64,000 nucleotides of DNA from Lewinellaceae bacterium (GTDB lineage: Bacteria > Bacteroidota > Bacteroidia > Chitinophagales > Saprospiraceae). A model generated the notes under the pieces. It searched no databases. It was not told the origin of the DNA and saw only the letters and a program-made list of their open reading frames with translations. The stretch covers positions 124,001-188,000 of the forward strand of contig JACJYP010000008.1 of assembly GCA_020636045.1 (NCBI GenBank), given 5' to 3'. Made by a program: the position numbers and the translations under genes. Each line of letters opens with the position of its first letter. The stretch's first letter is position 1. This document shows, piece after piece, positions 41,530 through 50,163 of the stretch.

Positions 41530-44259
41530 TCATAACCCCGCATCGAAATTGTTTTTTCGGTAAGGTACCTTGAGAAAATCGAGTGTTCCCGGCTTTACAT
41601 TGATCGTAAAGAGATAGGTGCCGCGTACCGGCTGCCAGCTCATGCTCAGTTGCCAGCAGTGCAGGTCACGTGTGAAACCGAGATCGGGGTACACCAACTG
41701 TTTCCGGATAAAATCGTACGATATATTGCCGATATTGATGGTCCATTTCGCCGTCAGCGGGATGCTGCCGGAAAGGCTGAGGCTGTTGCGGCCGATCACA
41801 AAGGTGTCGCGTGCGGTACCATAGCCAGTAGGGATCAGCAGCCTGTTTAAAGAAACGCTATGCGTCACCCGGAAATCGTCGAACCAGCCGAGCAGGTCGT
41901 CCTTGACGGTTGCGCGGGTACGGGGTTGCGTGGTAGCGGCATCGTCGTCTTTCCCGGAAAAAATGCCCCTGATCTGCCGAATATTGAATGCGGTGTTCAA
42001 CTGCACACCGAACGCGGTGGTACGCCAGAGTTTTCCGTTTTCTTTCAGCGTCGAGCGATTGATACGACGGCCGTTGGCATCGGCGATATAGGGGTCGAAA
42101 CGGGCATTCCAGGTCAGGTTGATCACGCCCTTGAAAAAACGGAACAGGCCGCCTGTGCTGATCTCGCTCCATTTGAGCGAGTCGGCGGTGAGGTTGTAGT
42201 TGCCGCTGAAGGTCAGGTTGTCGAATATCCTTTTCTTCAGCACCGTATCGCGCCTGGCGGAGAAGTACTTGAATTCCAGTACGTTCACCAGGCTGTAATT
42301 GACGATGATGTCGCGCCGGCCAACCGTACTGGGCGGCCTGCCGAAGATGGCTTCGTCAAAAATATTGTAACGCAGGGTATCATTGAATTCCGGGCGCAGA
42401 TCGGTTTCCACCGTGCGGTAATAATTGCGGTAAGGGGCATTCGAGTAGTCGGGGCCGAAGCCGAGTCCCACAGAGGGCTTGACGGTGTGGCGAATACCCC
42501 GGAACCAGCCTTTTCTGAACTGCCGTGTAAAAAACAGGGCCGTATTGGCCGAAATGCCGACGTTGTATTTGCGAAAACTGTAAAAACCCCAGTTGCGGAA
42601 TGTCGTGTCGATGCCGTAGCGGGTTTTGCTGGTATTTACTTCGACAATATAGGTGTCCCCGTCCTGGATCGTATCAATCACGTATATGATGGAGTCGATC
42701 AGTTGCTTCTCGATGGTGTAAGGATACCAGTTTTCTTCGTAGTCGAGCCTGGGCGCAACGTTGATGTACTTGAATATTTTAAAATTGAAATCGGTGCTGG
42801 CGGTATGCTGCATGCCGATGCGCGCGTTGTCGAGCGTCTGACGGGTGAACAGCAGGGTATCTACCGTGCGGAAATTGTTCTGAAAGCGGGAAGAATAGGT
42901 CAGCGAAATTTTTTCGTACCAGCGTTCCTTGCCGACGGGTTCTTTCCTTTTGAACGGGAAAATGCGCTGCATGGTGAACGTAACATTCGGAAAACTGATA
43001 TCCATGATGCGCGTCTGCGTATTCTGCGAATGCGTGAAGCCCGCGTTCAGGGCAAAGGGTTTGCCCGGAAAACTCTGTGAATAGTTGAGGTTGGAGTTGA
43101 GCGTATTCCGGTATACACTCTGAAAGTCGTTCTGGTTGCGGTTCTGGTCGCGGTTGGTCTCGATGTTGATCGTGCCGCCGAAGCGCCTGGTCGGGTGCGC
43201 CTTGTTGTCCTGATTGTGGGTCCATCTGAGGCCGAACGATTTGGCGGCGACCTTTTGTGCGAAGGCATTTTCCCGCACCCGTTTGTTGTAGCGCAGCAGA
43301 AAATTGCCCCGGTATGCGTATCGCTTGTTGTAATTCGCCGTACCCGAAACACCCCACGATCCGCTGGTGTAGGCGTTGAAGACCAGCGTAGCGTCCATGT
43401 GTTCGGAGATCGGCTGGTACCAGCCGAAATCCTTGATACCGAGCCCTTCGGCGTCGGCGAATTCGAAATCGCGCGGGATGATCAGGCCCGCTTTCCGCGT
43501 TTTGGTGATGGGGTAAAAGCCGAACGGCAGCACCAGCGGGGTCGGGATGCCGCCGATCTCCAGCACCGACAGGCCTGTCACGACCAGTTTGTCAGGGATC
43601 ACCTTGAGTTTTTTCGTCCGGATGCCAAAATGCGGGTGCGGGTCGTCGCAGGTGGTGAGCAGGGCGTTCTGGTTGTAAATGGTATTGCGCGTTTTGGCCG
43701 TATCGGCCGATTCGGCGGCTCCGATAAACTTTGCCCGCGTGCCCAGCACGTACATGTCTTCCTGTTTGGTACGCGCTTCGTATATGATCCCTTTTTTCGT
43801 TTTGAAATTATAGCGAAGTCGCGAAGCCGTAAAGTTCTGCTCTCCGTCCTCAAACTGTGGCAGACCGGCGGTTTGCCCGGTGCTGTCGGCAAAGCCTTCG
43901 GCAGAGATTTCGTTGGCGGCATAATCGAGCAGGATATAGCCGGCCTTGATTTTGAGCGATGTGTAATTGACGAACGCCTGGCCGTAGAGGTGTACCTGCC
44001 GGTTTTTCACGTCGAACCACATGGAATCCCTGGAACCGTACTCCACTTCGTCATCGAGCGCCTCTTTCGAGATACGGATATCACTCAGGTCAAGTACGAC
44101 AGAATCCTGCGGCCCCGAAGGCACCGAATCCCGGGCAATCTCCGCCACCACAGGGGGCCGGGGGAGGGTATCGACAGGAACCTGCCCCCATACACTTGTG
44201 TACACAAGCAGGAAGGTGATTCCGAATAAAAGACGATATTTGCCCAGTAATTTTTTCAC
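41530..44259 (-). CDS. lptD: LPS-assembly outer-membrane protein LptD (Bacteroidota type)
   Basis: 909 residues from the GTG at 44259, chosen because it gives a clean signal peptide (KKLLGKYRLLFGITFLLVYTSVWGQ); a TTG at 44280 would add seven residues. The N-terminal part has the OstA/LptA-like beta-jellyroll segment (SMWFDVKNRQVHLYGQAFVNYTSLKIKAGYILLDY). The rest is a large beta-barrel region with GYYPITKTRKAGLIIPRDF-type strands. The protein inserts lipopolysaccharide into the outer leaflet of the outer membrane. It diverges from an N-acetylmuramoyl-L-alanine amidase and an MCE gene, an arrangement commonly conserved in Bacteroidota. A MITE-like repeat occupies the shared upstream region. 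Confidence 0.88.
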   Translation of the reverse strand: MKKLLGKYRLLFGITFLLVYTSVWGQVPVDTLPRPPVVAEIARDSVPSGPQDSVVLDLSDIRISKEALDDEVEYGSRDSMWFDVKNRQVHLYGQAFVNYTSLKIKAGYILLDYAANEISAEGFADSTGQTAGLPQFEDGEQNFTASRLRYNFKTKKGIIYEARTKQEDMYVLGTRAKFIGAAESADTAKTRNTIYNQNALLTTCDDPHPHFGIRTKKLKVIPDKLVVTGLSVLEIGGIPTPLVLPFGFYPITKTRKAGLIIPRDFEFADAEGLGIKDFGWYQPISEHMDATLVFNAYTSGSWGVSGTANYNKRYAYRGNFLLRYNKRVRENAFAQKVAAKSFGLRWTHNQDNKAHPTRRFGGTINIETNRDQNRNQNDFQSVYRNTLNSNLNYSQSFPGKPFALNAGFTHSQNTQTRIMDISFPNVTFTMQRIFPFKRKEPVGKERWYEKISLTYSSRFQNNFRTVDTLLFTRQTLDNARIGMQHTASTDFNFKIFKYINVAPRLDYEENWYPYTIEKQLIDSIIYVIDTIQDGDTYIVEVNTSKTRYGIDTTFRNWGFYSFRKYNVGISANTALFFTRQFRKGWFRGIRHTVKPSVGLGFGPDYSNAPYRNYYRTVETDLRPEFNDTLRYNIFDEAIFGRPPSTVGRRDIIVNYSLVNVLEFKYFSARRDTVLKKRIFDNLTFSGNYNLTADSLKWSEISTGGLFRFFKGVINLTWNARFDPYIADANGRRINRSTLKENGKLWRTTAFGVQLNTAFNIRQIRGIFSGKDDDAATTQPRTRATVKDDLLGWFDDFRVTHSVSLNRLLIPTGYGTARDTFVIGRNSLSLSGSIPLTAKWTINIGNISYDFIRKQLVYPDLGFTRDLHCWQLSMSWQPVRGTYLFTINVKPGTLDFLKVPYRKNNFDAGL

Positions 44260-44312
44260 AATAATAGCAATCGGGATCAAGCCTTTCGGGAATTGAACGT
44301 TCTATCACCTCA

Positions 44313-44471
44313 GGGTGTGTCTGAAAAATACTTTTGGATTTGAAAATAAATGATTTGGGGTTCTGATCAAGTGGTTTTTGAGTGGAATAGCAGCGCTATT
44401 GCGCAAAAAACACGTAAACCAGATCCCAAAAGAATTCTTTTCAGGCCAAAGGGTATTTTTGACACACACCC
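44313..44471. mobile_element. MITE-like element, copy 1 (159 bp)
   Basis: Ends are GGGTGTGTCTGAAAAATA and TATTTTTGACACACACCC, an 18-base terminal inverted repeat with two mismatches. Internal palindromes are AATAGC-AGC-GCTATT (44386-44400) and the perfect AAAAGAATTCTTTT (44428-44441). A second copy lies at 50000-50161. The element carries no transposase gene. It sits between divergent lptD and amidase, and its right end carries TATTTTTG (44454-44461), a possible -7 box for the amidase gene. No clear target duplication was seen. Confidence 0.75.
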
Positions 44472-44506
44472 TAAAGTCCTTCGCAGGAAGGAACCCAAAC
44501 TGTACT

Positions 44507-45772
44507 ATGAACTTGAAATTCGCCCTACGAACGATTTTACTGCCCGCAGCGTGGCTTGTTTTACAGAACTTTAACCTTCCCGCACATAGCGAGGGTGCCG
44601 TCATTCTGCGCAGCAAAAGTAGAGAATCCTGCTACACCGCCAACCCTGTTCCTCCATCGGCATACCGGATAAAAAAAGTAGTGCTCGACGCAGGGCACGG
44701 AGGCAAGGACCCCGGGTGCATCGGCGCCGCATCCAAGGAAAAAGACAATGCGCTTGCCATTGTGCTGAAACTCGGCGCACAGATCGAAGCGGCCCACCCC
44801 GATGTCGAGGTGATTTACACGCGCAAGGAGGACGTTTTTATTGAACTCAACGAACGCGCTGCCATTGCCAACCGCAACAATGCCGACCTGTTCATCAGTG
44901 TCCACTGCAATGCGATCCGGGTATCGCATGTGAATGGCACCGAGACTTATGTGATGGGGTTGCACACGGCCGCCCACAATCTGGAAGTCGCCAAAAGGGA
45001 AAACGCCTCCATTTATCTGGAAGATAATTACCAGAAAAACTACGAAGGATACGACCCCAACAGCCCCGAAGCACACATCATGGGAAGCGTGTGGCAGAGC
45101 GCCTACCTGGAACAAAGCATCCTGTTTGCCAGTCTGGTGCAACAGCAGGCCAAGTCAACCGCATCCCGCGTCGATAAAGGCGTAAAACAAGCCGGTTTTC
45201 TGGTGCTCCGCGAAACGGCGATGCCATCCGTACTAGTCGAAACAGGCTATCTGACCAACCGGAACGAAGAGGCGTACATAGCTTCCGAGATCGGGCAAAC
45301 CCAGATGGCACAGGCCATTTTCGAGGCCTTCGAAGCGTATAAGACCACAATGGAAGGCAATACCACGGAGCCTGCAAAAACGCAGCCACCCCTTGCCAAA
45401 ACCCCGCCGGCAACAGCCAAAGGCCATTCTACGGGCACTTCAGTAGCAAAAACATCTACTGTTTCCACTTCAAAACCTGTGGCGCAGGCGGCTGCCAAAC
45501 CCGTTAAAGTAAAGAACGAAACTGCTGCCGAACCCGTTAAAAAAACGGAAACGGGCCCGTTTCGCATTTTTCTGCTCTCCTGGCCCCTGAAAATGGATCG
45601 CAATGCGGGCCAATTGGGTCTTATCGGAGATATCACCGAGGAAAAGATCGACGACAAATATCACTACTTCACCGGCCAGTACAAGACCCGTGAAGAGGCG
45701 GAAAAAATGTTGCCGGAGATCAGGAACCTGGGCTTCCGAACAGCAGCCATCGTGCCGGCAGGCGGCCGGTAA
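44507..45772 (+). CDS. N-acetylmuramoyl-L-alanine amidase (Amidase_3) with SPOR-like C-terminus
   Basis: 421 residues from the ATG at 44507. A longer in-frame start at 44378 would lie inside the MITE-like element and destroy the signal peptide (FALRTILLPAAWLVLQNF). The zinc amidase domain (~45-240) has VVLDAGHGGKDPG with the first zinc histidine, ERAAIANRNNADLFISVHCNA with a second, and LVETGYLTNRNEE with the catalytic glutamate. A Pro/Thr/Lys-rich linker follows, then a SPOR-like ending (YHYFTGQYKTREEAEKMLPEI). It cleaves the glycan-peptide bond of peptidoglycan in the periplasm, probably at the septum. The MCE gene follows on the same strand. Confidence 0.92.
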   Translation: MNLKFALRTILLPAAWLVLQNFNLPAHSEGAVILRSKSRESCYTANPVPPSAYRIKKVVLDAGHGGKDPGCIGAASKEKDNALAIVLKLGAQIEAAHPDVEVIYTRKEDVFIELNERAAIANRNNADLFISVHCNAIRVSHVNGTETYVMGLHTAAHNLEVAKRENASIYLEDNYQKNYEGYDPNSPEAHIMGSVWQSAYLEQSILFASLVQQQAKSTASRVDKGVKQAGFLVLRETAMPSVLVETGYLTNRNEEAYIASEIGQTQMAQAIFEAFEAYKTTMEGNTTEPAKTQPPLAKTPPATAKGHSTGTSVAKTSTVSTSKPVAQAAAKPVKVKNETAAEPVKKTETGPFRIFLLSWPLKMDRNAGQLGLIGDITEEKIDDKYHYFTGQYKTREEAEKMLPEIRNLGFRTAAIVPAGGR

Positions 45773-45814
45773 AGCATACGCCGAAACAACCATTCAGCCA
45801 TACAAGCAAAACAA

Positions 45815-46945
45815 ATGTTTAAGATCAGTAATGAAATAAAAGTTGCCCTGCTCGCAATATCGGCCGTCGCACTGGGCATCTGGGGATTTAAGTTCCTGAA
45901 GGGCATCAACGTACTGACCACTTCAAAAACGTTTTACGTCAAGTACGAAAACGTGCAGGAATTGCACACTTCCGCCCCCGTATTCATCAGGGGATTGCAG
46001 GTGGGCATGGTAAAGGATATATTTATCGACAAGCAGGACGACCGAACCATCATCGTCGTACTCAATATCGAACGCGGTTTCGATGTGCCCAAAAATGCCG
46101 TCGCCACGCTCACCAGCCCGACTTTTATGGGCGGCAGGGCCATCGAACTGATATTCTACCGCGGCTGCGAAGGGGATGATTGTGCCGAGAGCGGCGACTA
46201 TCTGGAAGGCGACTCGCGCTCTTTTCTGGCCGGCATGATCGAACCCGGCGAAATTGACCGGTACACCCAGCGCTTGCGAGAGGGCCTTGCGATCAACCTT
46301 GACTCGCTCGCCCAGGCCAACCCGGAAAGCATGGCAGGGTCTCTGGTCGCGCTCGATAACGCGCTCAAGAACATCGAGATCATGACCTACAAGATCAACA
46401 AACTGCTCGATGCCACTGCTTCCAGCATGACACAGACGATGCAAAACGCCGCGATCTTTTCGCAGGCGCTTTCGTCCAACAAAGATGAGATCGGGCATAT
46501 TCTCAACAACCTCGACACCCTTAGCAGGCAATTGAAAGATGCAGGCATCGATCAAAGCGCCCACAAAGCCGGCGAGGCGCTGGACACCCTGACTGCCAAC
46601 ATCTCCAACCTGCGCTATACCCTGAATGCCGCAGAACGCACGATATCGCGTGTAGACACGCTCGCCCAGAACCTGGTGAACGGGAAAGGCATCGCCGGAA
46701 AAATGCTGACAGACGAACAATTGGCCGAGGACCTCGAACGCACCATACGCCATACACAACTCCTCCTGCAGGACTTTCGCCTCAACCCCAAACGCTATAC
46801 CACTGTGAAACTCAAGGTTTTCGGAAAAAACAAAACGAAGGGATACGCAACGCCCTTTGACGATCCTATCTATCAAATGCAGGTGGACAGCCTCGAACGG
46901 GCGCTGGGGAAGCGATTGCGCGAACAGGACGGTAAAGGAAACTGA
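45815..46945 (+). CDS. MCE/MlaD-family lipid-transport protein
   Basis: 376 residues. An N-terminal transmembrane helix (IKVALLAISAVALGIWGFKFL) is followed by one MCE domain (~35-125: TFYVKYENVQELHTSAPVFIRGLQVG, NAVATLTSPTFMGGRAIEL). A long helical region comes next (~150-340) with heptad-like spacing, which in this family forms the periplasmic channel. The gene begins 42 bases after the amidase stop and is probably co-transcribed. The role is phospholipid transport between inner and outer membranes, with an ABC transporter encoded elsewhere; none is in the window. Confidence 0.92.
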   Translation: MFKISNEIKVALLAISAVALGIWGFKFLKGINVLTTSKTFYVKYENVQELHTSAPVFIRGLQVGMVKDIFIDKQDDRTIIVVLNIERGFDVPKNAVATLTSPTFMGGRAIELIFYRGCEGDDCAESGDYLEGDSRSFLAGMIEPGEIDRYTQRLREGLAINLDSLAQANPESMAGSLVALDNALKNIEIMTYKINKLLDATASSMTQTMQNAAIFSQALSSNKDEIGHILNNLDTLSRQLKDAGIDQSAHKAGEALDTLTANISNLRYTLNAAERTISRVDTLAQNLVNGKGIAGKMLTDEQLAEDLERTIRHTQLLLQDFRLNPKRYTTVKLKVFGKNKTKGYATPFDDPIYQMQVDSLERALGKRLREQDGKGN

Positions 46946-47022
46946 CCAAAACTTTTTCTCACAGTGTCTGTTTTGCCGGTAATCGGTTTTTTACAAAACA
47001 ATCTTCAACTACATCTCTATTT

Positions 47023-47466
47023 ATGCCACACTTCAAACGCACCGCCGCGGCAGTATGGCGCGGCACCGGCCAGGATGGCGCCGGCACCCTTGACGGCCCG
47101 TCGGGCGTACTCTCCGGCACACCCTATTCAGCCAAACTCCGCTTTCAGAATGAGGATGGAAAAGCAGGCACCAACCCGGAAGAACTGATTGCCGCGGCAC
47201 ACGCAGGATGCTACATAATGGCGCTGAGTTTTCAACTGTCGAATGCAGGATTCCCGCCGACGGAATTGCGCTGCTCCGCCACCATCGACATGGATAACAG
47301 CGGCAGCGGATGGTCGTTTGAAAAGATCACGCTGAATCTTGTGGCAAATGTACCGGGCATCGACACCGGAAAATTTATGGAACTCGCCAATGCCGCAAAA
47401 GCAGGCTGCCCGGTCAGCAAGGCGCTTTCCGCTGTTCCGATCGAACTGGAAGCAAGTTTGGGATAG
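47023..47466 (+). CDS. OsmC/Ohr-family peroxiredoxin-like protein
   Basis: 147 residues. The two reactive cysteines of the OsmC family are present, in LIAAAHAGCY and AAKAGCPVSKAL, in the usual positions. NPEELIAAAHAGC is the conserved active-site start and TNPEELIAAAHA is close to OsmC consensus. These proteins reduce organic hydroperoxides with thiols as reductant in the cytoplasm. Length is normal. An inverted repeat after the stop (GATGACCCGC/GCGGGTCATC, 47489-47524) is a likely terminator. Confidence 0.93.
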   Translation: MPHFKRTAAAVWRGTGQDGAGTLDGPSGVLSGTPYSAKLRFQNEDGKAGTNPEELIAAAHAGCYIMALSFQLSNAGFPPTELRCSATIDMDNSGSGWSFEKITLNLVANVPGIDTGKFMELANAAKAGCPVSKALSAVPIELEASLG

Positions 47467-47488
47467 ATCTATGTGTACGTGGAAATAA

Positions 47489-47524
47489 GATGACCCGCAT
47501 CCGAACAAACGGCGGCGGGTCATC
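47489..47524 (+). terminator. Hairpin after the OsmC gene
   Basis: GATGACCCGC and GCGGGTCATC form a perfect 10-bp stem with a 16-base loop, followed by GTGTTT rather than a pure T-run. Confidence 0.6.
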
Positions 47525-48281
47525 GTGTTTCACCTGGAATGAAGTCATACAGGAGCATGACCTGTGCCCGGAGCCTTTTTTCCGGGCCATCAGTAATCGG
47601 AATCGATTATTGGGAAAAAGGTGGTTCTTCGGGGCTGCATCTCCGGGGCTAAAAAATGGGGGGTAGTTAAAAGGCCTTCGAGGTCATTCCATGGAGTCAG
47701 ATATTTTGGGGCAGGTTTTTCAGGGTTGCTTTCATGGTTATGTGGCCTTCGGGGTGGTTTCAGGGGTCATGGGTACAATTCTCATGGTTGTAAGGCTCGC
47801 TGCACTCAGGTTTTAGGGGTATGGGTTTTAAGGGGTTGCGAATTTTTGGGATCTGGTAGCGGGGTATCAGAGAATCGGATCGGCTGAATTATTCCGGCAA
47901 CCTCGGCCCTGCCAGCGCCCCCATCATCTTTCGCACACGTTTTGGGGTTTGAGCGGCGCTGGTCAGGATTTTCTGCCGGGTGGTTTTATCGGGGCGACCG
48001 GATAGGCCGGTTTCTCAGGTTGGGTTTTAAAAGCTGTATATCTGACGGTATCAACATCCCAATCGCTTCTGATGGTACAAAGATGCACCCGAAGCCCTGC
48101 TGGAAGCAAACACACATTTTCACATAACTTCCAAAAACCTGATGAATCATTTTTCAGGAAAAGATTGCCCGGGTAACCCGTTTTAAGGATTTTTGCAAAA
48201 ATGGCGGATATAAGTGCAGGATGCATATAGCACGCCTTTATACATAAGTTCCAACCGACGAGCCACGAAAAGCCGCATAAA
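47525..48281. other. Intergenic region with a G/T-skewed, G-run-rich core
   Basis: No gene is recognised in this ~760-base stretch. The core at about 47600-47880 differs from its surroundings: the plus strand is unusually rich in G and T, with many GGGG runs (for example GGGGTATGGGTTTTAAGGGG at 47815-47834) and loosely repeated TTTCAGGGG / CTCATGGTT words. An 88-codon open frame there has no credible protein character. The remaining part to 48281 looks like ordinary non-coding DNA. Confidence 0.55.
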
Positions 48282-49982
48282 ATGCTGGAAAGTCCGCTTA
48301 TTCGTACCCTGCAGCTGCTCGAACCGGAGGAGTTTGATGCGCTGCACAGTTTCGTGGTCTCGCCTGTTTTCAATGATTCGGCGCGAAGCAACGATGCCAT
48401 CCGCCTGTATGAGCAGATCAGGGGCCATTATCCTGCGTTCGACCACGAGTCATTGCAAAAGGAGATCATAGGGCAAGAGTTGTTCCCCGACCGCAACAAC
48501 CCTGCCGGCGAGGTTGAAAAAGCCATGTCCGAATTGATGCACGTACTCAAGCAGTTCATCAATTACAGCTGTTTCACCGTACAGGGCGGCAAGGCCGTGC
48601 GCCGCAGTTCGAAAAAGGATTTTGCCGAAAACCCCGGAATGCTGCTCAATTTCGCCCGCCAGCAGCTGGCGATGATGCGTTTCTATAGCGATCGCTTGCC
48701 GCGACACCTCGCTAACGGGAATACCCGGCAGGCATTGCCCGGCAAACGGCAAAAAGTAAAACGCGCCGAAAACTACTTTCAAAACCTGTATTCGGAGCTT
48801 CGGGAAGTTATGGCCTCGCAAAAGCGATTTGACCACTTCAAGGAACACGAATTCCGGGAATTCCACTATCTCCGTTTTCTGACCGAACAGGAAAAACTGC
48901 TCCACGACCAGCTCGAAAACAAGTTGAACGTCGATTTTAACTTGCTGGGTCCGCTGGAGGAGCTCGACCGTTTTTACCTGTTCACCAAGTTGGAACTGAC
49001 CAGTATGCTGGTGCATTACCTGCGAGTGGTCAAGCCTTTCGATGAAGACTCCGACGAATTTCACCGCCTCAGTTCCAACAAAGAGATCACGCTGCTGATC
49101 CTTCAGCTGCTACGCGAACGTGGGTACTGGCAGGATTCACCCGGTGTAAATCTCTATTCCACTTTGCTGGAGTTTTTGGCAGGAGAAGAGGGCGAAGTGT
49201 CCGACAAGGTGTCCGATCGTTTTGCGGAAATGGTCTACAAGCACCAACAGACGCTCCCCAGAGATCGACTGTGGGACTTCAACGTGCTGCTGAGGAGCTA
49301 CTGGAACCGCCGGTACCGCCTTACGAAGAACCCGGAGTTCATGGGGCGCTTGCATGGAATGCACCTCGAACAACTCCGTTTTTTTTCCAGCGACACGCCC
49401 CTGCCCGAGTTGCACGTGTTTAATATGTTGTCGACGGCCCTGAAATTGAAAAAAACAATCTGGGCCGAGCAGTTCCTGCGCGAATATGTAGGTACGTTGC
49501 GCGAGGGCGGGGCACAGCCCCCGGCGCCTCACAAATACCCGCCATACACCGTCAGGATCTGGTGGGCTATGTTATACCTGACCAAAGAGGAGTATCAAAA
49601 AGCGGACGAAGTCATGCCCCGGTATGACAAATACAGCAGCCTTGACGATATTTATATGTTCTCGATCGTCGCCGCTGCCGATATCAAGATCGACTACGAA
49701 CTGGACATTCTGGATGACAACCTCGTGCGCGCCGCAACGGCACGCATCGAACGCTACAAAGACATTCCCAAAGAACGCCGCGACGAACGCCTGAATTTTT
49801 TCAAGGCTGCCCGCCGCCTCAACACGCTCAGGGGAAGGCTTGGTTTCAAAGCACCTGCCGGCATATTAAAAGACCTCGAAGCGCTGCTGGAATCCATCAA
49901 CGAACACCCCGCTGTGGAATGGGAATGGCTGGAGGAAAAGATCGCCGATCTGAAAACGCAACTTCAGGATCGCATGAAATGA
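48282..49982 (+). CDS. Uncharacterised helical protein, paralog 2 of 3
   Basis: 566 residues with no signal peptide or membrane helix. It aligns in outline with the proteins at 14420-15871 and 63085-64000. The N-terminus has LLEPEEFDALHSFVVSPVFNDS (compare LKYLYSPYFNQS in paralog 1), with an EIIGQELFPDRN-type block and VLKQFINYSCF. The C-terminus has RYKDIPKERRDERLNFFKAARRLNTLRG and the ending VEWEWLEEKIADL, matching the NHEWLLEKLDAL ending of paralog 1. It reads as a helical-repeat protein. Cytoplasmic location is inferred. A MITE-like element begins 18 bases after its stop. Confidence 0.65.
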   Translation: MLESPLIRTLQLLEPEEFDALHSFVVSPVFNDSARSNDAIRLYEQIRGHYPAFDHESLQKEIIGQELFPDRNNPAGEVEKAMSELMHVLKQFINYSCFTVQGGKAVRRSSKKDFAENPGMLLNFARQQLAMMRFYSDRLPRHLANGNTRQALPGKRQKVKRAENYFQNLYSELREVMASQKRFDHFKEHEFREFHYLRFLTEQEKLLHDQLENKLNVDFNLLGPLEELDRFYLFTKLELTSMLVHYLRVVKPFDEDSDEFHRLSSNKEITLLILQLLRERGYWQDSPGVNLYSTLLEFLAGEEGEVSDKVSDRFAEMVYKHQQTLPRDRLWDFNVLLRSYWNRRYRLTKNPEFMGRLHGMHLEQLRFFSSDTPLPELHVFNMLSTALKLKKTIWAEQFLREYVGTLREGGAQPPAPHKYPPYTVRIWWAMLYLTKEEYQKADEVMPRYDKYSSLDDIYMFSIVAAADIKIDYELDILDDNLVRAATARIERYKDIPKERRDERLNFFKAARRLNTLRGRLGFKAPAGILKDLEALLESINEHPAVEWEWLEEKIADLKTQLQDRMK

Positions 49983-49999
49983 TCGCCTGAGTTCGTTTT

Positions 50000-50161
50000 G
50001 GAGTGTGTCTGAAAAATACTTTTGGATTTGGAAATAAATGATTTTGGGTTCTGATCAAGTGGCTTTTTGAGTGGAATAGCAGCGCTATTGCGCAAAAAAA
50101 CACGCAGAGCAGGTTCCAAAAGAATTCTTTTCGGGCTAAAGGTTATTTTCAGACACACCCC
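50000..50161. mobile_element. MITE-like element, copy 2 (162 bp)
   Basis: Terminal inverted repeats GAGTGTGTCTGAAAA and TTTTCAGACACACCCC are nearly perfect. The left ~105 bases match copy 1 with only a few differences; the right third is more diverged. The same internal palindromes (AATAGCAGCGCTATT, AAAAGAATTCTTTT) are present. It separates the paralog gene from the convergent MBOAT gene and nearly touches its stop at 50164. Confidence 0.75.
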
Positions 50162-50163
50162 AA

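Noticed and set aside
44378..44506. A longer N-terminus for the amidase starting at 44378
   Set aside because: It would be translated from the MITE-like element and would place the signal peptide internally; the ATG at 44507 gives a normal secretory N-terminus.
47621..47887. An 88-codon frame in the G/T-rich intergenic stretch
   Set aside because: The composition is dominated by Gly, Cys, Phe and Arg codons from GGG/TTT runs, with no recognisable start signal or homology-like pattern.
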